Source: an uncultured Aquimarina sp.
GTDB taxonomy: Bacteria > Bacteroidota > Bacteroidia > Flavobacteriales > Flavobacteriaceae
DNA length: 64,000 bases
NCBI GenBank assembly: GCA_947503835.1
Contig: CANNFM010000008.1
Span: forward strand, 62,001-126,000
Direction of reading: 5' to 3'
The translations under genes were made by a program, and so were the position numbers. This document shows, piece after piece, positions 1-9,880 of the stretch (the stretch's first letter is position 1; the number at the start of each line of letters is the position of its first letter). Under the pieces are notes generated by a model that was not told where the DNA came from, made no database searches, and was given only the letters and a program-made list of their open reading frames with translations.

Positions 1-1
1 T

Positions 2-160
2 ATAGATGCACTAAACCGAAATATTACGATCATCAAAAAAGAAACATTGAACTCCTCTTTGTTATACAACCCCGTTCGCAAATTAGCGCCCATGGTGCTA
101 CCTGCCGTTTTAAAAGAGGCTCCTGCAAAAGAGGCAGAAGCTTTTATGAAATCATCCTGA
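2..160 (+). CDS. 3' end of a CDS truncated by the window start, function unknown
   Basis: Open frame IDALNRNITIIKKETLNSSLLYNPVRKLAPMVLPAVLKEAPAKEAEAFMKSS ending in TGA at 158-160; convergent with the next minus-strand gene. Confidence 0.5.
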   Translation: MDALNRNITIIKKETLNSSLLYNPVRKLAPMVLPAVLKEAPAKEAEAFMKSS

Positions 161-165
161 AGATT

Positions 166-2025
166 TTAATTCGTTACCGTGTCTTCCACAATTGTTCCCA
201 AATAAGAAATACACTCATCAAAGTTCTCAAAAACCTCTGATTCTGGTATCAAGTCAGGTACTATATCGATACTTTTGGCAAGATATAATGGTTGTTTTTG
301 GATACCCACTATATGAGTTTTAATTCCTTTTTGCTCTAGACCAAGTATAATTTCTTCTAAGGTGTATACCCCGGATTGATCCATATAGGGCACTCTATCC
401 ATCCTAAGGATCACATGTGATGCGGTTTCCGGTATTTGCGATGCAAGCCTTTGCAACTCGCTAGTCGATCCAAAAAACACAGGCCCGTTAAGGTGTTTGA
501 TAAATATTTCTTCTTTAAGCTCTTTCGGGAAGTTGATTTCGTCTTTCCATAGCTTATCACCATTGTTGTTTTCTAAACCGTGTAGTGATTCTACTTTAGA
601 TTCTTTTGCTGTTACATCTCCCATTTTCTTCATAAATATCAAAGACGCTATTACTAAACCAAGACCAACTGCATATACCAGATTCCAAAATACCGATAAA
701 AGCAGTACGATGATCATTATAGCAACCTCGATTCTCGGCATATAAGGTATCGCTTTTAGGCCTTTATAATCCATAACTCCTATTCCTACAGTAATCAAAA
801 TACCTGCAAGTACTGCCGCCGGAATTTGCGAAGCTACCGGTCCTAACGCCAATAATACAATCAATAGCATAATCCCGGCTATCATTCCTGATAATCGGGT
901 TTTACCCCCTGCATTAATATTAACAACAGTCCTAATGGTTGCTCCTGCTCCTGGGATACCCCCAAAAACAGCCGCAATACTATTTCCTATCCCTTGGCCA
1001 ATTAATTCTTTATTAGGGTTATGCCTGGTTTTTGTCATGTTATCTGCAACCACCGAGGTTAACAAGGAATCTATTGCACCTAAAAAGGCTAATGTTAATG
1101 CCGAGAAAATATATGGAACAATCGATCCAAAACTAAACTCTGTAAATATAGACAGATTCAATTTCGGAAAACCACTTGGTATTTCTTGTATAGGTCGATA
1201 ATCTAAGCCAAAACCGTAAGCCACTCCAGAAACCACTAATAGAGCCACTAAAGTACTCGGAATTGCAGTAGTAATTCGTTTGAAACCATAAATAATCAAA
1301 ATGGTTACCAAACAGAGAATAAGTTCTAAGAAACTTATACTTCTAATCGCTCTGGGAAGGCTTTTAAGCGCACCTGTAACACCAGAAGCATCACCTCCCG
1401 CCAAGGTTTCTGCCTCGAGATAGATTTCTTCATGAGAAATATTTTCGGCTCTTTTAATGGTTTCTTTAAAATCTTCGAGCACCAAAATACCTTCTCCAGC
1501 TTCATCTTTTAAAATTTTATCCAGAATTACTTCTTCTGCCTGCGGCTTAAACCTATCTACATATTCTTGATCTTCTTTTGGATAGTATCCTAAGGCGGGT
1601 AAAAACTGAGTAACGAGAATCATAACTCCTATCGCGGTCATAAAACCAGAAACTACAGGATATGGGATGTATCGTATGTATTTTCCGATACCAATGACTC
1701 CTAAACCAATTTGCATAAATCCGGCTAGCAAAAAAATAGTTAATATAGCCGGTAACGCTTTTTCTACATCACCATTATATGCTCCAATTAGCCCAGCGAT
1801 CACCAACATACTCACAGCTGTCATCGGTGCTGTGGGTCCAGAAATTTGAGTATTTGTACCACCAAATAGGGCAGCAAAAAAACTAATAAATATGGCTCCG
1901 TACAAACCTGCACTGGGTCCTAGTCCTGAGGATACTCCAAATGCTAACGCTAAAGGTAGTGCAACAATTCCGGCCGTTAGCCCTCCAAATGCATCTCCTT
2001 TTAGATTACTGAAAAATCCTTTCAT
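166..2025 (-). CDS. SulP family inorganic anion transporter with C-terminal STAS domain
   Basis: ORF 619 aa; N-term LTAGIVALPLALAFGVSSGLGPSAGLYGAI and C-term STAS-like region (HLNGPVFFGSTSEL...VILRMDRVPYMDQSG) typical of SulP. Confidence 0.93.
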   Translation of the reverse strand: MKGFFSNLKGDAFGGLTAGIVALPLALAFGVSSGLGPSAGLYGAIFISFFAALFGGTNTQISGPTAPMTAVSMLVIAGLIGAYNGDVEKALPAILTIFLLAGFMQIGLGVIGIGKYIRYIPYPVVSGFMTAIGVMILVTQFLPALGYYPKEDQEYVDRFKPQAEEVILDKILKDEAGEGILVLEDFKETIKRAENISHEEIYLEAETLAGGDASGVTGALKSLPRAIRSISFLELILCLVTILIIYGFKRITTAIPSTLVALLVVSGVAYGFGLDYRPIQEIPSGFPKLNLSIFTEFSFGSIVPYIFSALTLAFLGAIDSLLTSVVADNMTKTRHNPNKELIGQGIGNSIAAVFGGIPGAGATIRTVVNINAGGKTRLSGMIAGIMLLIVLLALGPVASQIPAAVLAGILITVGIGVMDYKGLKAIPYMPRIEVAIMIIVLLLSVFWNLVYAVGLGLVIASLIFMKKMGDVTAKESKVESLHGLENNNGDKLWKDEINFPKELKEEIFIKHLNGPVFFGSTSELQRLASQIPETASHVILRMDRVPYMDQSGVYTLEEIILGLEQKGIKTHIVGIQKQPLYLAKSIDIVPDLIPESEVFENFDECISYLGTIVEDTVTN

Positions 2026-2083
2026 ATGTTTATAATTCTGTTATTTTATCATGCAATAATAGTAATGCTCTCGAAATTAAGAC

Positions 2084-2121
2084 AAAAAAGAGCCAATGTA
2101 GAATTACATTGGCTCTTTTTT
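2084..2121. terminator. Bidirectional rho-independent terminator-like hairpin
   Basis: AAAAAAGAGCCAATGTA-GAAT-TACATTGGCTCTTTTTT, located 3' of the carbonic anhydrase gene. Confidence 0.75.
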
Positions 2122-2144
2122 AGAAAACTTTAAGATTTAATACC

Positions 2145-2771
2145 CTAAAGAAAGGTAACCTTCCCATTACCAATATCATACATCCCCCCAACTATAAGTA
2201 TTTCACCATTATCTTCCATTTCCTTAAGTACTTCACTTTCACTTCGAATATTCTCTATGGTCATGTGTACATTTTTCACCGCTACTTCATTAACAAAATC
2301 AATGTTTTTTGAATTTCTTAAAGACGTATCTGCAGGCTCTTTTACAGCAGCTACAGCTGGTTTTATTTTACTTATCAATGCGGTAAGATTACCCAGTTTG
2401 GCATCATCACAAGCTCCTTTTACTGCCCCACACGCCGTATGACCCAAAACCAAAACCAATTTGGTGCCTGCAAGTTTACAAGCAAACTCCATACTTCCTA
2501 AAATATCTTCATTTACAAAGTTACCAGCTACTCTGGCGCTAAAAATATCTCCGATCCCCTGATCAAAAATTAACTCTGAAGATACTCTTGAGTCAATACA
2601 ACTTAATATTGTTGCAAAGGGAAATTGCCCACTTTTGGTATCTGCTACTTGATCTAACAAATCTCTATCAGCATGCATTTTTTTCTGAAATCTAGAATTT
2701 CCTTCTTTTAATAATTCTACTGCTCCTTGTGGCGTTATTGATGCCTGTGTTTCTTTAGTATGTGCTTTCAT
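2145..2771 (-). CDS. Beta-class carbonic anhydrase
   Basis: ORF 208 aa; CIDSRV...VLGHTACGAVKGA zinc-binding motifs. Confidence 0.95.
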   Translation of the reverse strand: MKAHTKETQASITPQGAVELLKEGNSRFQKKMHADRDLLDQVADTKSGQFPFATILSCIDSRVSSELIFDQGIGDIFSARVAGNFVNEDILGSMEFACKLAGTKLVLVLGHTACGAVKGACDDAKLGNLTALISKIKPAVAAVKEPADTSLRNSKNIDFVNEVAVKNVHMTIENIRSESEVLKEMEDNGEILIVGGMYDIGNGKVTFL

Positions 2772-2781
2772 AATAATATGT

Positions 2782-4368
2782 TTATGCAGATTTTGGTCTT
2801 AATTTAAAAAATTGAATATAACTCTCTGGATTTTCAACTACACCTCGTTCTGAGATTAACTGAATATCTATATGTTTGTTTTTTGCCTTTTCTGAGAAAT
2901 CCTCAAGAATTTCGACAATATCATTATCCAAATATCTGGTCTTTCTAACATCCAAAGTAAGATACGTATCTTCTGGTAATTGATCAAGTTCCTTTAAAAT
3001 AGCTCCTTTATTAAAAAAGGTAACCTCTTCGGCAAGTGTCATTACTATTTTATGTTTCCCATTACTCTTATCTTCTATATGAAGGAAGTGAGAGTTTTGG
3101 TAACTTTTAAATAAAATAACAACAATTCCTACCATAAGCCCTAAACCAATACCCCATAATAAATCAATAAAAACAATTCCTAATATGGTTACCATGAAAG
3201 GTACAAATTGTTTTCTACCGGCATTCCACATAGATTTAAAAGTCGAAGGTTTTGCCAATTTATACCCTACAATCAATAATACTGCAGCCAATACCGAAAG
3301 TGGAATCATATTTAATAAACGAGGTATTAAAATTACAGATATTAACAAAAAGAATCCATGGATTATTGCAGACATTTTAGATTTACCACCCGATTGGATA
3401 TTAGCAGAACTTCTTACAATTACCTGAGTTATAGGCAATCCCCCAATCATACCAGAAATAATATTACCAGTTCCTTGTGCAAATAACTCTTTGTTGGTAG
3501 GAGTCACACGTTTTTCTGGATCCAATTTATCTGTTGCCTCTACACAAAGTAATGTTTCCAGACTAGCCACCAAAGCAATAGTAAAAGCTGTGATCCAAAT
3601 ATCTGGATTACCTATAACTGCAAAATTAGGAAAACTAAACTGCCCCAAAAACGATGAAAAGTCCCCTGGGATGGGTACGCTAACCAAATGATCTTTAGAA
3701 ATGCCTAAACCAGCACTGTCTTTGGTGAACACATAAAAAAGTATACCCACCACTACAGCTACCAATGGCCCCTGAACCAACTGAAATATTTTGGCTTTTT
3801 TAACCAGCACTTTATCCCATAATATTAATATTCCTAGCCCAATAACAGCTATAATAGTGGCTCCGGGGCTAATAAAATTTAAGGCATTTATAATTTCTGA
3901 AAAGGTATTTTCTCCATCCATTTGGATAAATGCAAAATCTCCTTCGGGATCAACATCATATCCAAAAAAGTGAGGGATTTGCTTTAAAATAATGATAATA
4001 CCGATACCCGTAAGCATTCCTTTAATCACCGAAGACGGAAAATAATACCCAATAACTCCGGCTTTTAAAACTCCAAAAAGTAGTTGGATAACACCACCTA
4101 GCACTACTGCCACCAAAAAATTCTCAAATCCACCTAATGCACCTATAGAAGTAAGTACTATTGCAGCCAAACCTGCCGCAGGGCCACTTACTCCAATTTG
4201 GGAGCCACTTAAGGCTCCTACAATAATCCCACCAACAATCCCGGCAATTAAACCAGAAAATAATGGGGCGCCACTTGCCAATGCAATACCTAAACATAAA
4301 GGTAATGCTACAAAAAATACCACAATACTTGCTGGTAGATCATTTTTTAAATTCTTAAAAACGTTCAT
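2782..4368 (-). CDS. SulP family inorganic anion (possible bicarbonate) transporter
   Basis: ORF 528 aa; NDLPASIVVFFVALPLCLGIALASGAPLFSGLIAGIVGG; 10 bp from the carbonic anhydrase ORF. Confidence 0.92.
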   Translation of the reverse strand: MNVFKNLKNDLPASIVVFFVALPLCLGIALASGAPLFSGLIAGIVGGIIVGALSGSQIGVSGPAAGLAAIVLTSIGALGGFENFLVAVVLGGVIQLLFGVLKAGVIGYYFPSSVIKGMLTGIGIIIILKQIPHFFGYDVDPEGDFAFIQMDGENTFSEIINALNFISPGATIIAVIGLGILILWDKVLVKKAKIFQLVQGPLVAVVVGILFYVFTKDSAGLGISKDHLVSVPIPGDFSSFLGQFSFPNFAVIGNPDIWITAFTIALVASLETLLCVEATDKLDPEKRVTPTNKELFAQGTGNIISGMIGGLPITQVIVRSSANIQSGGKSKMSAIIHGFFLLISVILIPRLLNMIPLSVLAAVLLIVGYKLAKPSTFKSMWNAGRKQFVPFMVTILGIVFIDLLWGIGLGLMVGIVVILFKSYQNSHFLHIEDKSNGKHKIVMTLAEEVTFFNKGAILKELDQLPEDTYLTLDVRKTRYLDNDIVEILEDFSEKAKNKHIDIQLISERGVVENPESYIQFFKLRPKSA

Positions 4369-4506
4369 AGTAATATAAATTAGTTGTTGCTCCTAACTAA
4401 TAATTAGAAACAAATAGATAAAATTGATTTGAAACAATTCACAAAAGGAAATACCCATTCAATTCAATAAATGATTTGTTTTGCGAATTAAAATAATTAA
4501 AATGTC

Positions 4507-4830
4507 TTATGAAAATTCTGGAGGTGGTGTCTTTTGCTCTAGATATACCGAAGAGTTTTTTAGATAAAAATTAAGGTGAAATGCTCCCACTAAATCCTTT
4601 AGATCCGAGCTTTTCTCATCATGATATTGTGAGATTTTATCTTTTTCTTTCGAATCTTCTTTCTCTGAGCTCTCTTTTTCCTTTTTTTCTGAATTTTCTG
4701 TCTCTTCAAAAACTATAGAAGATGTTTCTTCATTACTATAGAAATCAACTAGCCCAATACCATAGTTGGCAACATTTAGGAAGAACCCAAATACGATTAA
4801 AAATTTTGCTATTTGAAGCTTTGTTAACAC
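4507..4830 (-). CDS. Small Glu/Lys-rich hypothetical protein with N-terminal hydrophobic segment
   Basis: ORF 107 aa; hydrophobic N-term then EETENSEKKEKESSEKEDSKEKDK. Confidence 0.6.
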   Translation of the reverse strand: MLTKLQIAKFLIVFGFFLNVANYGIGLVDFYSNEETSSIVFEETENSEKKEKESSEKEDSKEKDKISQYHDEKSSDLKDLVGAFHLNFYLKNSSVYLEQKTPPPEFS

Positions 4831-5102
4831 TAATAAAGAATTTGAAGCGCTAAAATAACAGTATTACTTTCAAATATTGTTAAATCAATGTAAAATTATT
4901 TAAAGAAAGACTTCTGCTTTTGTAATTCATCGTATAGAAAATCAAAAGGTTACTGTTATATTTAAAAAACCTAACGTAGAATAATTCTTAAAAAACCACT
5001 ACATTTAGATGGTAAGACAAACCATTAACAAAAAAATGTACCGCTACATTTATTCCTACTTCATAAATAAACCGGGATACTTTTTAGCCCAATGTTAACA
5101 AC

Positions 5103-6041
5103 ATGAAAAAAGCCAAGAACATTGCAAAATATAGTATTCTAGGAATTGGCCTATTACTTATTATCATCACTGCTCTGGGATATACCAATCTTGGCAACTT
5201 ATCTGCTAATGAAAACCCCTCAAACACCTTTATAAGTATAGGAAACGAAAACATTAGAGTTTCGCAAAAAGGAAACGGTAACGATATCCTATTAATTCAT
5301 GGTAGCCCCGGTTTGATCGAGGATTGGAATGATATCGTTGATACTCTAGCAAAAGACTATAGAGTAACCTCTTTTGATAGGCCAGGACATGGGTTTAGTT
5401 CATCGAACGACTATACCTATCATATAAAAGATAATGCGGTTTTGGTAGAGCAGTTGATTAGTCAATTAGAATTGAAGAACCCTTTAATAGTTGGGCATTC
5501 TTATGGCGGTTCTACAGCGGCTTATATGGCTACGCATTCTAGCCTGAAAGGTCTTCAATATGTAATTATTGATTCTCCATTATACAAAGCCCGGTCAAGA
5601 AAAATTTACAAACTAATTGCAATGCCAGTTATAGGAAAAGGAATTGCTTTGTTTTCGTCGTATACCATTGCAAATGGACAAATAAAAGATGGTTTACTCT
5701 CAATATTTCAAAATACACCCAAAAAAAAGATCGAGAAACTCATAAAAGAAAGACAACATATTTGGTCTCAACCCAAGGTCATCTATACAAAATCTAAAGA
5801 GTCTATGAATTATCAAGAGGACCTCAATGTAATGTCACACAAGTATAAAAACATAACCTCTGACATTACTATTATTACAGGTAAGGATTCATTAAGTACG
5901 TTAAGAAATGATTGCGAAAAATTCCATTCTGAAGTAAGAAACTCTGAGCTCGTACCGCTAGACAAAACAGGGCATTATATTCAATTTGACAAATCACAAG
6001 AGGTAATTGAAATTATACGTCGTAAGATGAAAGAGTATTAA
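5103..6041 (+). CDS. Alpha/beta hydrolase
   Basis: ORF 312 aa; ILLIHGSPGLIEDW, GHSYGGSTAA nucleophile elbow, C-terminal His in DKTGHYIQFD. Confidence 0.92.
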   Translation: MKKAKNIAKYSILGIGLLLIIITALGYTNLGNLSANENPSNTFISIGNENIRVSQKGNGNDILLIHGSPGLIEDWNDIVDTLAKDYRVTSFDRPGHGFSSSNDYTYHIKDNAVLVEQLISQLELKNPLIVGHSYGGSTAAYMATHSSLKGLQYVIIDSPLYKARSRKIYKLIAMPVIGKGIALFSSYTIANGQIKDGLLSIFQNTPKKKIEKLIKERQHIWSQPKVIYTKSKESMNYQEDLNVMSHKYKNITSDITIITGKDSLSTLRNDCEKFHSEVRNSELVPLDKTGHYIQFDKSQEVIEIIRRKMKEY

Positions 6042-6049
6042 TTATACAC

Positions 6050-7255
6050 ATGAAAAAAGCTTCTTCAAATAGGATCGTTATTATTGATGCTTTCAGGGGT
6101 TTTGCGCTCGCTGGAGTAGCTCTGGTACATATGACAGAACAATACATCGCCTCTGCTCCTACTGACAACTTGATGGAAATTACTAATGGCACAATAGATC
6201 AGATCCTTAGTGGTGTTATTGGTTTTTTAATTATTGGTAAATTCTTTGCTCTTTTCTCTATTCTTTTTGGTCTTAGTTTCTTTATACAGATGGATGCCGC
6301 CGCAAAACGAGGGCAAAACTTTGCGGGTCGATTTCTATGGCGCGTTCTTTTGCTTTTTATTATTGGGTATGCGCATCATCTTTTTTACAAAGGAGATATT
6401 TTAACCATTTATGCACTCCTGGCTCCATTTCTTATTCCTTTTTATAAAATGCATAACAAATGGATTTTATTAGTTGCAGGGTTATTCTTATTAAGTATCC
6501 CTAGATGTATTTCATATGCGCTATTAGGAACAGAAAGTGCATTTGGTTTTTCCTCATTTATGGATTTCAACAATGAATTAAACACATCCTATATACAAAC
6601 ACTTAAAGAAGGAAGCATTACCCAAGTATTTACAAAAAATGCGGGTCAGGGGATGCTTCAAAAAATGGATTTTCAGATTGGTTTTTTGGGGCGATTTTAC
6701 CTCACCTTCGGTTATTTTTTAATTGGTCTATGGCTAGGCAAAATAGGATTGTTTCAAAACGTAGAAGAACGAATCCCAACAGTAAAAAAGTGGTTAAAAA
6801 GGGCTGTTGTTTTCTTTCTTGTTGCTTTGCTAGTTACCGGAGGCCTTTTTGGTTTGAGTCCACAACCTGTAGATTTCGAAAGTTGGTTACATATACTAGC
6901 AATTAATGCTTATGATTGGTCAAATATTGCTCTTACTGTAATTATCTTATGTGGCTTTATATTGATTTACATGAAAAATTGGGGTGAAAAACGGCTATCA
7001 TTTTTTGCTCCCTACGGAAGAATGGCACTTACAAATTATGTCCTGCAATCAATCATAGGTACTTTTATTTTATTTGGCTGGGGTCTTGGATACTTAGGAA
7101 AAGTAAGAACCTTGTATCTTTTTGCTATGGCTATCCTATTAATTGTGCTACAAACAATTCTAAGCAAGATTTGGCTAACCTATTTTAGGTATGGCCCACT
7201 AGAATGGTTATGGCGGAGTGCCACTTTTGGGAAACTACAACCGTTTAAAAAATAG
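6050..7255 (+). CDS. DUF418 domain-containing membrane protein
   Basis: ORF 401 aa; RIVIIDAFRGFALAGVALVHM N-term and multi-TM C-terminal region with GRMALTNYVLQSIIG. Confidence 0.9.
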   Translation: MKKASSNRIVIIDAFRGFALAGVALVHMTEQYIASAPTDNLMEITNGTIDQILSGVIGFLIIGKFFALFSILFGLSFFIQMDAAAKRGQNFAGRFLWRVLLLFIIGYAHHLFYKGDILTIYALLAPFLIPFYKMHNKWILLVAGLFLLSIPRCISYALLGTESAFGFSSFMDFNNELNTSYIQTLKEGSITQVFTKNAGQGMLQKMDFQIGFLGRFYLTFGYFLIGLWLGKIGLFQNVEERIPTVKKWLKRAVVFFLVALLVTGGLFGLSPQPVDFESWLHILAINAYDWSNIALTVIILCGFILIYMKNWGEKRLSFFAPYGRMALTNYVLQSIIGTFILFGWGLGYLGKVRTLYLFAMAILLIVLQTILSKIWLTYFRYGPLEWLWRSATFGKLQPFKK

Positions 7256-7257
7256 CT

Positions 7258-8007
7258 TTATAACTCTTTGAGGTCTTCTGCAGGAATCCAACCTATTTTA
7301 CCATCTTCAAGCTTGATTTTTTTCCAATTGTTTACTGTCTCAATAACTTTCACTTTTGTTCCTTCATGAAGTTCAAACACTTCTTCGCTACGTAGATTGG
7401 GTTCGCTTTTAATAGTCGTTTCTTGAGCAAAAACAATTGCAAACTGATTGTTTTTAAGAAAATTATACTGGTTGTAAGCAAAAATCACCCCAAAAATCCC
7501 AACAAAAAGTAACAGCCAGGAACTTACAAAAAACAATCTCTTTTTTGTAGAAGTATGCGCGGTGTAATAGAGTATAAACAACGTAACAAATAACAACATA
7601 CATACTACAGAAATCCATGCCCAACTATCGTAACTAAACATAGTAGTAAACCCGTTAATTGTTCTTGAAATGAAGCCTTCAGGGATAACATCTATTGAGT
7701 CTATGGTCGCCTTCTGAGCAAAGGCAAGGTTATTTTGAATATCTTCATCATTTGGAGCCAATTCTAGTGCTTTTTCATAATAATAAATACTAGGACCTAT
7801 GTTACTAACTTTGTAATGAGCATTCCCTAAGTTATAATATAATGAAGCAGACTCTTGGCCTGTATCCAAAATTGATCTGTAAGCATCTATAGCTTCTTGA
7901 TATTTCTCTTGATTGTATAATGAACCTGCTCTTTGAAAAGTTTCTTCATCTTGAGAAAAACCAATGGTTACCATCAAAAACAGTGCTATTTCAATTATCC
8001 TTCTCAT
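7258..8007 (-). CDS. batE: BatE-like TPR and SH3 domain protein
   Basis: ORF 249 aa; TPR-like YNLGNAHYKVSNIGPSIYYYEKALELAPND, two TMs, C-terminal SH3b-like region; last gene of the Bat operon. Confidence 0.82.
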   Translation of the reverse strand: MRRIIEIALFLMVTIGFSQDEETFQRAGSLYNQEKYQEAIDAYRSILDTGQESASLYYNLGNAHYKVSNIGPSIYYYEKALELAPNDEDIQNNLAFAQKATIDSIDVIPEGFISRTINGFTTMFSYDSWAWISVVCMLLFVTLFILYYTAHTSTKKRLFFVSSWLLLFVGIFGVIFAYNQYNFLKNNQFAIVFAQETTIKSEPNLRSEEVFELHEGTKVKVIETVNNWKKIKLEDGKIGWIPAEDLKEL

Positions 8008-8012
8008 CTATT

Positions 8013-9779
8013 CTATACTTGTTTGTCTATCGTGGCAATCACTCTAGATGCTTTATCATAATCTTGTTGCATTGCCGAAGTTGAAGACGGTGTATACCTT
8101 GCAAATTCACAGCTTTCTAGTAATGCAATAAATTCTATGGCTATGGCATCTTCTACCTCACGTTCTTTTAAAAGTCTTTGTATTCTATCTTTACTCATAT
8201 CACTCGTTTGGATATGTAACTTTGCTTTTAAATAATTATGCAAAGCTCGCTCCATAGCGATATAAAATTCTTTTTGATTTCCTAAGTTTTTCTTGGCTTC
8301 AGAAAGATATTTACGTGCTAATTTATCAGCTTTACGAACTCTGTTGCCCTTAACATCACTTAATCTTTCTTCTCTCCTTTTTCCGAAGAAAAGAAACAGT
8401 GGAATAGCTAATAATGGAGCTGTAAGTGATAACCAATATGCAGTAGATTTAAAGAAATGTTTTCTTTTAACCGGCTTAAGGTTTGCTTTTGACTTTAAGA
8501 ATCTAAATTGGTTTCCTATCTGAGTAACTACTTTTTTGCCTGTGCGATTAGGCTCAGATGTAGTAACAGAATTACCTCCATCGGGGCCAGTTTTTACATG
8601 AATGATTATTTCATCTGATGTAATCCTCTTATACGTCTCTGTTTTTAAATCAAAATAAGAGAATGAAACAGCCGGTATGGGATATTTTCCTTTATACTGA
8701 GGTACTAATGTATAGGTATCAGAGATATTACCTCCCATACCCGTTAAATTTGTTCTTACTCTTTCGTTATGCTGCGGTTCATACTGTTCTAACCCATTAG
8801 GCACAGTAAGTTGAGGTAAATCAAATAACTTTAGGTTACCATTTCCTGAAACCAATATCTTAGCATCCAAAGATTCTGTAGCATCAAGTTCTGTCTTATT
8901 CGTAGTTACTTTAAACTCAAATGATCCTACGGCCCCTGTAAAATCATCAGGTTTTCCTTGGGCAGGCAGTGGTTTTACATTGATTGCTCGATTACCTGCG
9001 GCTACTGTTTTATTAACGGTCGAATATAATCTTCCTCCAAAAATATCTCTTCTTTTGGTGGGCACATCTACAGAAACGGTTAGGGTAAGAGGTTCTATAT
9101 TTAGCTTTCCTGTTTTTTGTGGATATAATACTGTTTTACGAAGCACTACATAACGATAAGGTTCTCCCTTATACTCCCCATTTTCTATTTTGAGTTGTTT
9201 CATGTCGATAGCCTGACTCCAAAAATCACTATATTTTGGGCTATCTAACTCTCGCCAATTGCTTACACTAATTCTTGGGCTAACATAAAGCTTATAGACC
9301 ACGGTTATGGCTTCATTTAGGTAAGGATTGGCTTTAGAAACCTCTGCTACCAGATGTAAATTCTCGCTGGCCACAAAATCGGTATCGTTTCCGTCTTTAG
9401 GTTTATCAACAGCACCAGTTACCTCAACCTTTACAGGAAGTGTTTTGTAGGTCTTACCATCGATTTCTATGGTCGCTTGTTTTATGGTGAATTTTCCTCT
9501 ACCTCTTGGTTCTAGAAAGTAACTAAATGTTTTAGAATACGATCTTTTACCATTGATCCATGAATTGCTTATGGATTGGTTGGGTCCACCTACTACCGTA
9601 AATCCAAGAAACGAGGGAGGAGTGAAATTATCTCCATCTTTATTCATTTCAAAATCTACACGTAACCTTTCATTAACCCCTAACTTTTTCTTACTTACTT
9701 TGGCCTCAAACTTTACCTGAGCCAAAGTAAGCTGAGCCATGGTTAGAAACACTGTTAGAAAAATTAGTTTTAGTTTCAT
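8013..9779 (-). CDS. batD: BatD family protein (oxygen tolerance)
   Basis: ORF 588 aa; signal peptide, VKFEAKVSKKKLGVNERLRVDFEMN N-term, C-terminal TM; operon position. Confidence 0.88.
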   Translation of the reverse strand: MKLKLIFLTVFLTMAQLTLAQVKFEAKVSKKKLGVNERLRVDFEMNKDGDNFTPPSFLGFTVVGGPNQSISNSWINGKRSYSKTFSYFLEPRGRGKFTIKQATIEIDGKTYKTLPVKVEVTGAVDKPKDGNDTDFVASENLHLVAEVSKANPYLNEAITVVYKLYVSPRISVSNWRELDSPKYSDFWSQAIDMKQLKIENGEYKGEPYRYVVLRKTVLYPQKTGKLNIEPLTLTVSVDVPTKRRDIFGGRLYSTVNKTVAAGNRAINVKPLPAQGKPDDFTGAVGSFEFKVTTNKTELDATESLDAKILVSGNGNLKLFDLPQLTVPNGLEQYEPQHNERVRTNLTGMGGNISDTYTLVPQYKGKYPIPAVSFSYFDLKTETYKRITSDEIIIHVKTGPDGGNSVTTSEPNRTGKKVVTQIGNQFRFLKSKANLKPVKRKHFFKSTAYWLSLTAPLLAIPLFLFFGKRREERLSDVKGNRVRKADKLARKYLSEAKKNLGNQKEFYIAMERALHNYLKAKLHIQTSDMSKDRIQRLLKEREVEDAIAIEFIALLESCEFARYTPSSTSAMQQDYDKASRVIATIDKQV

Positions 9780-9796
9780 CGAATTATATTTATGTC

Positions 9797-9818
9797 ATTT
9801 CTGCTTTCGCGGAAATCT
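9797..9818. repeat. 22-bp dispersed repeat (copy A)
   Basis: ATTTCTGCTTTCGCGGAAATCT; exact reverse complement at 24662-24683. Confidence 0.75.
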
Positions 9819-9880
9819 TCATCTATCTTTTTTACGTATTAGAGTTCCGTCTTCACGGAAGTAGACAATACTGTATTAAT

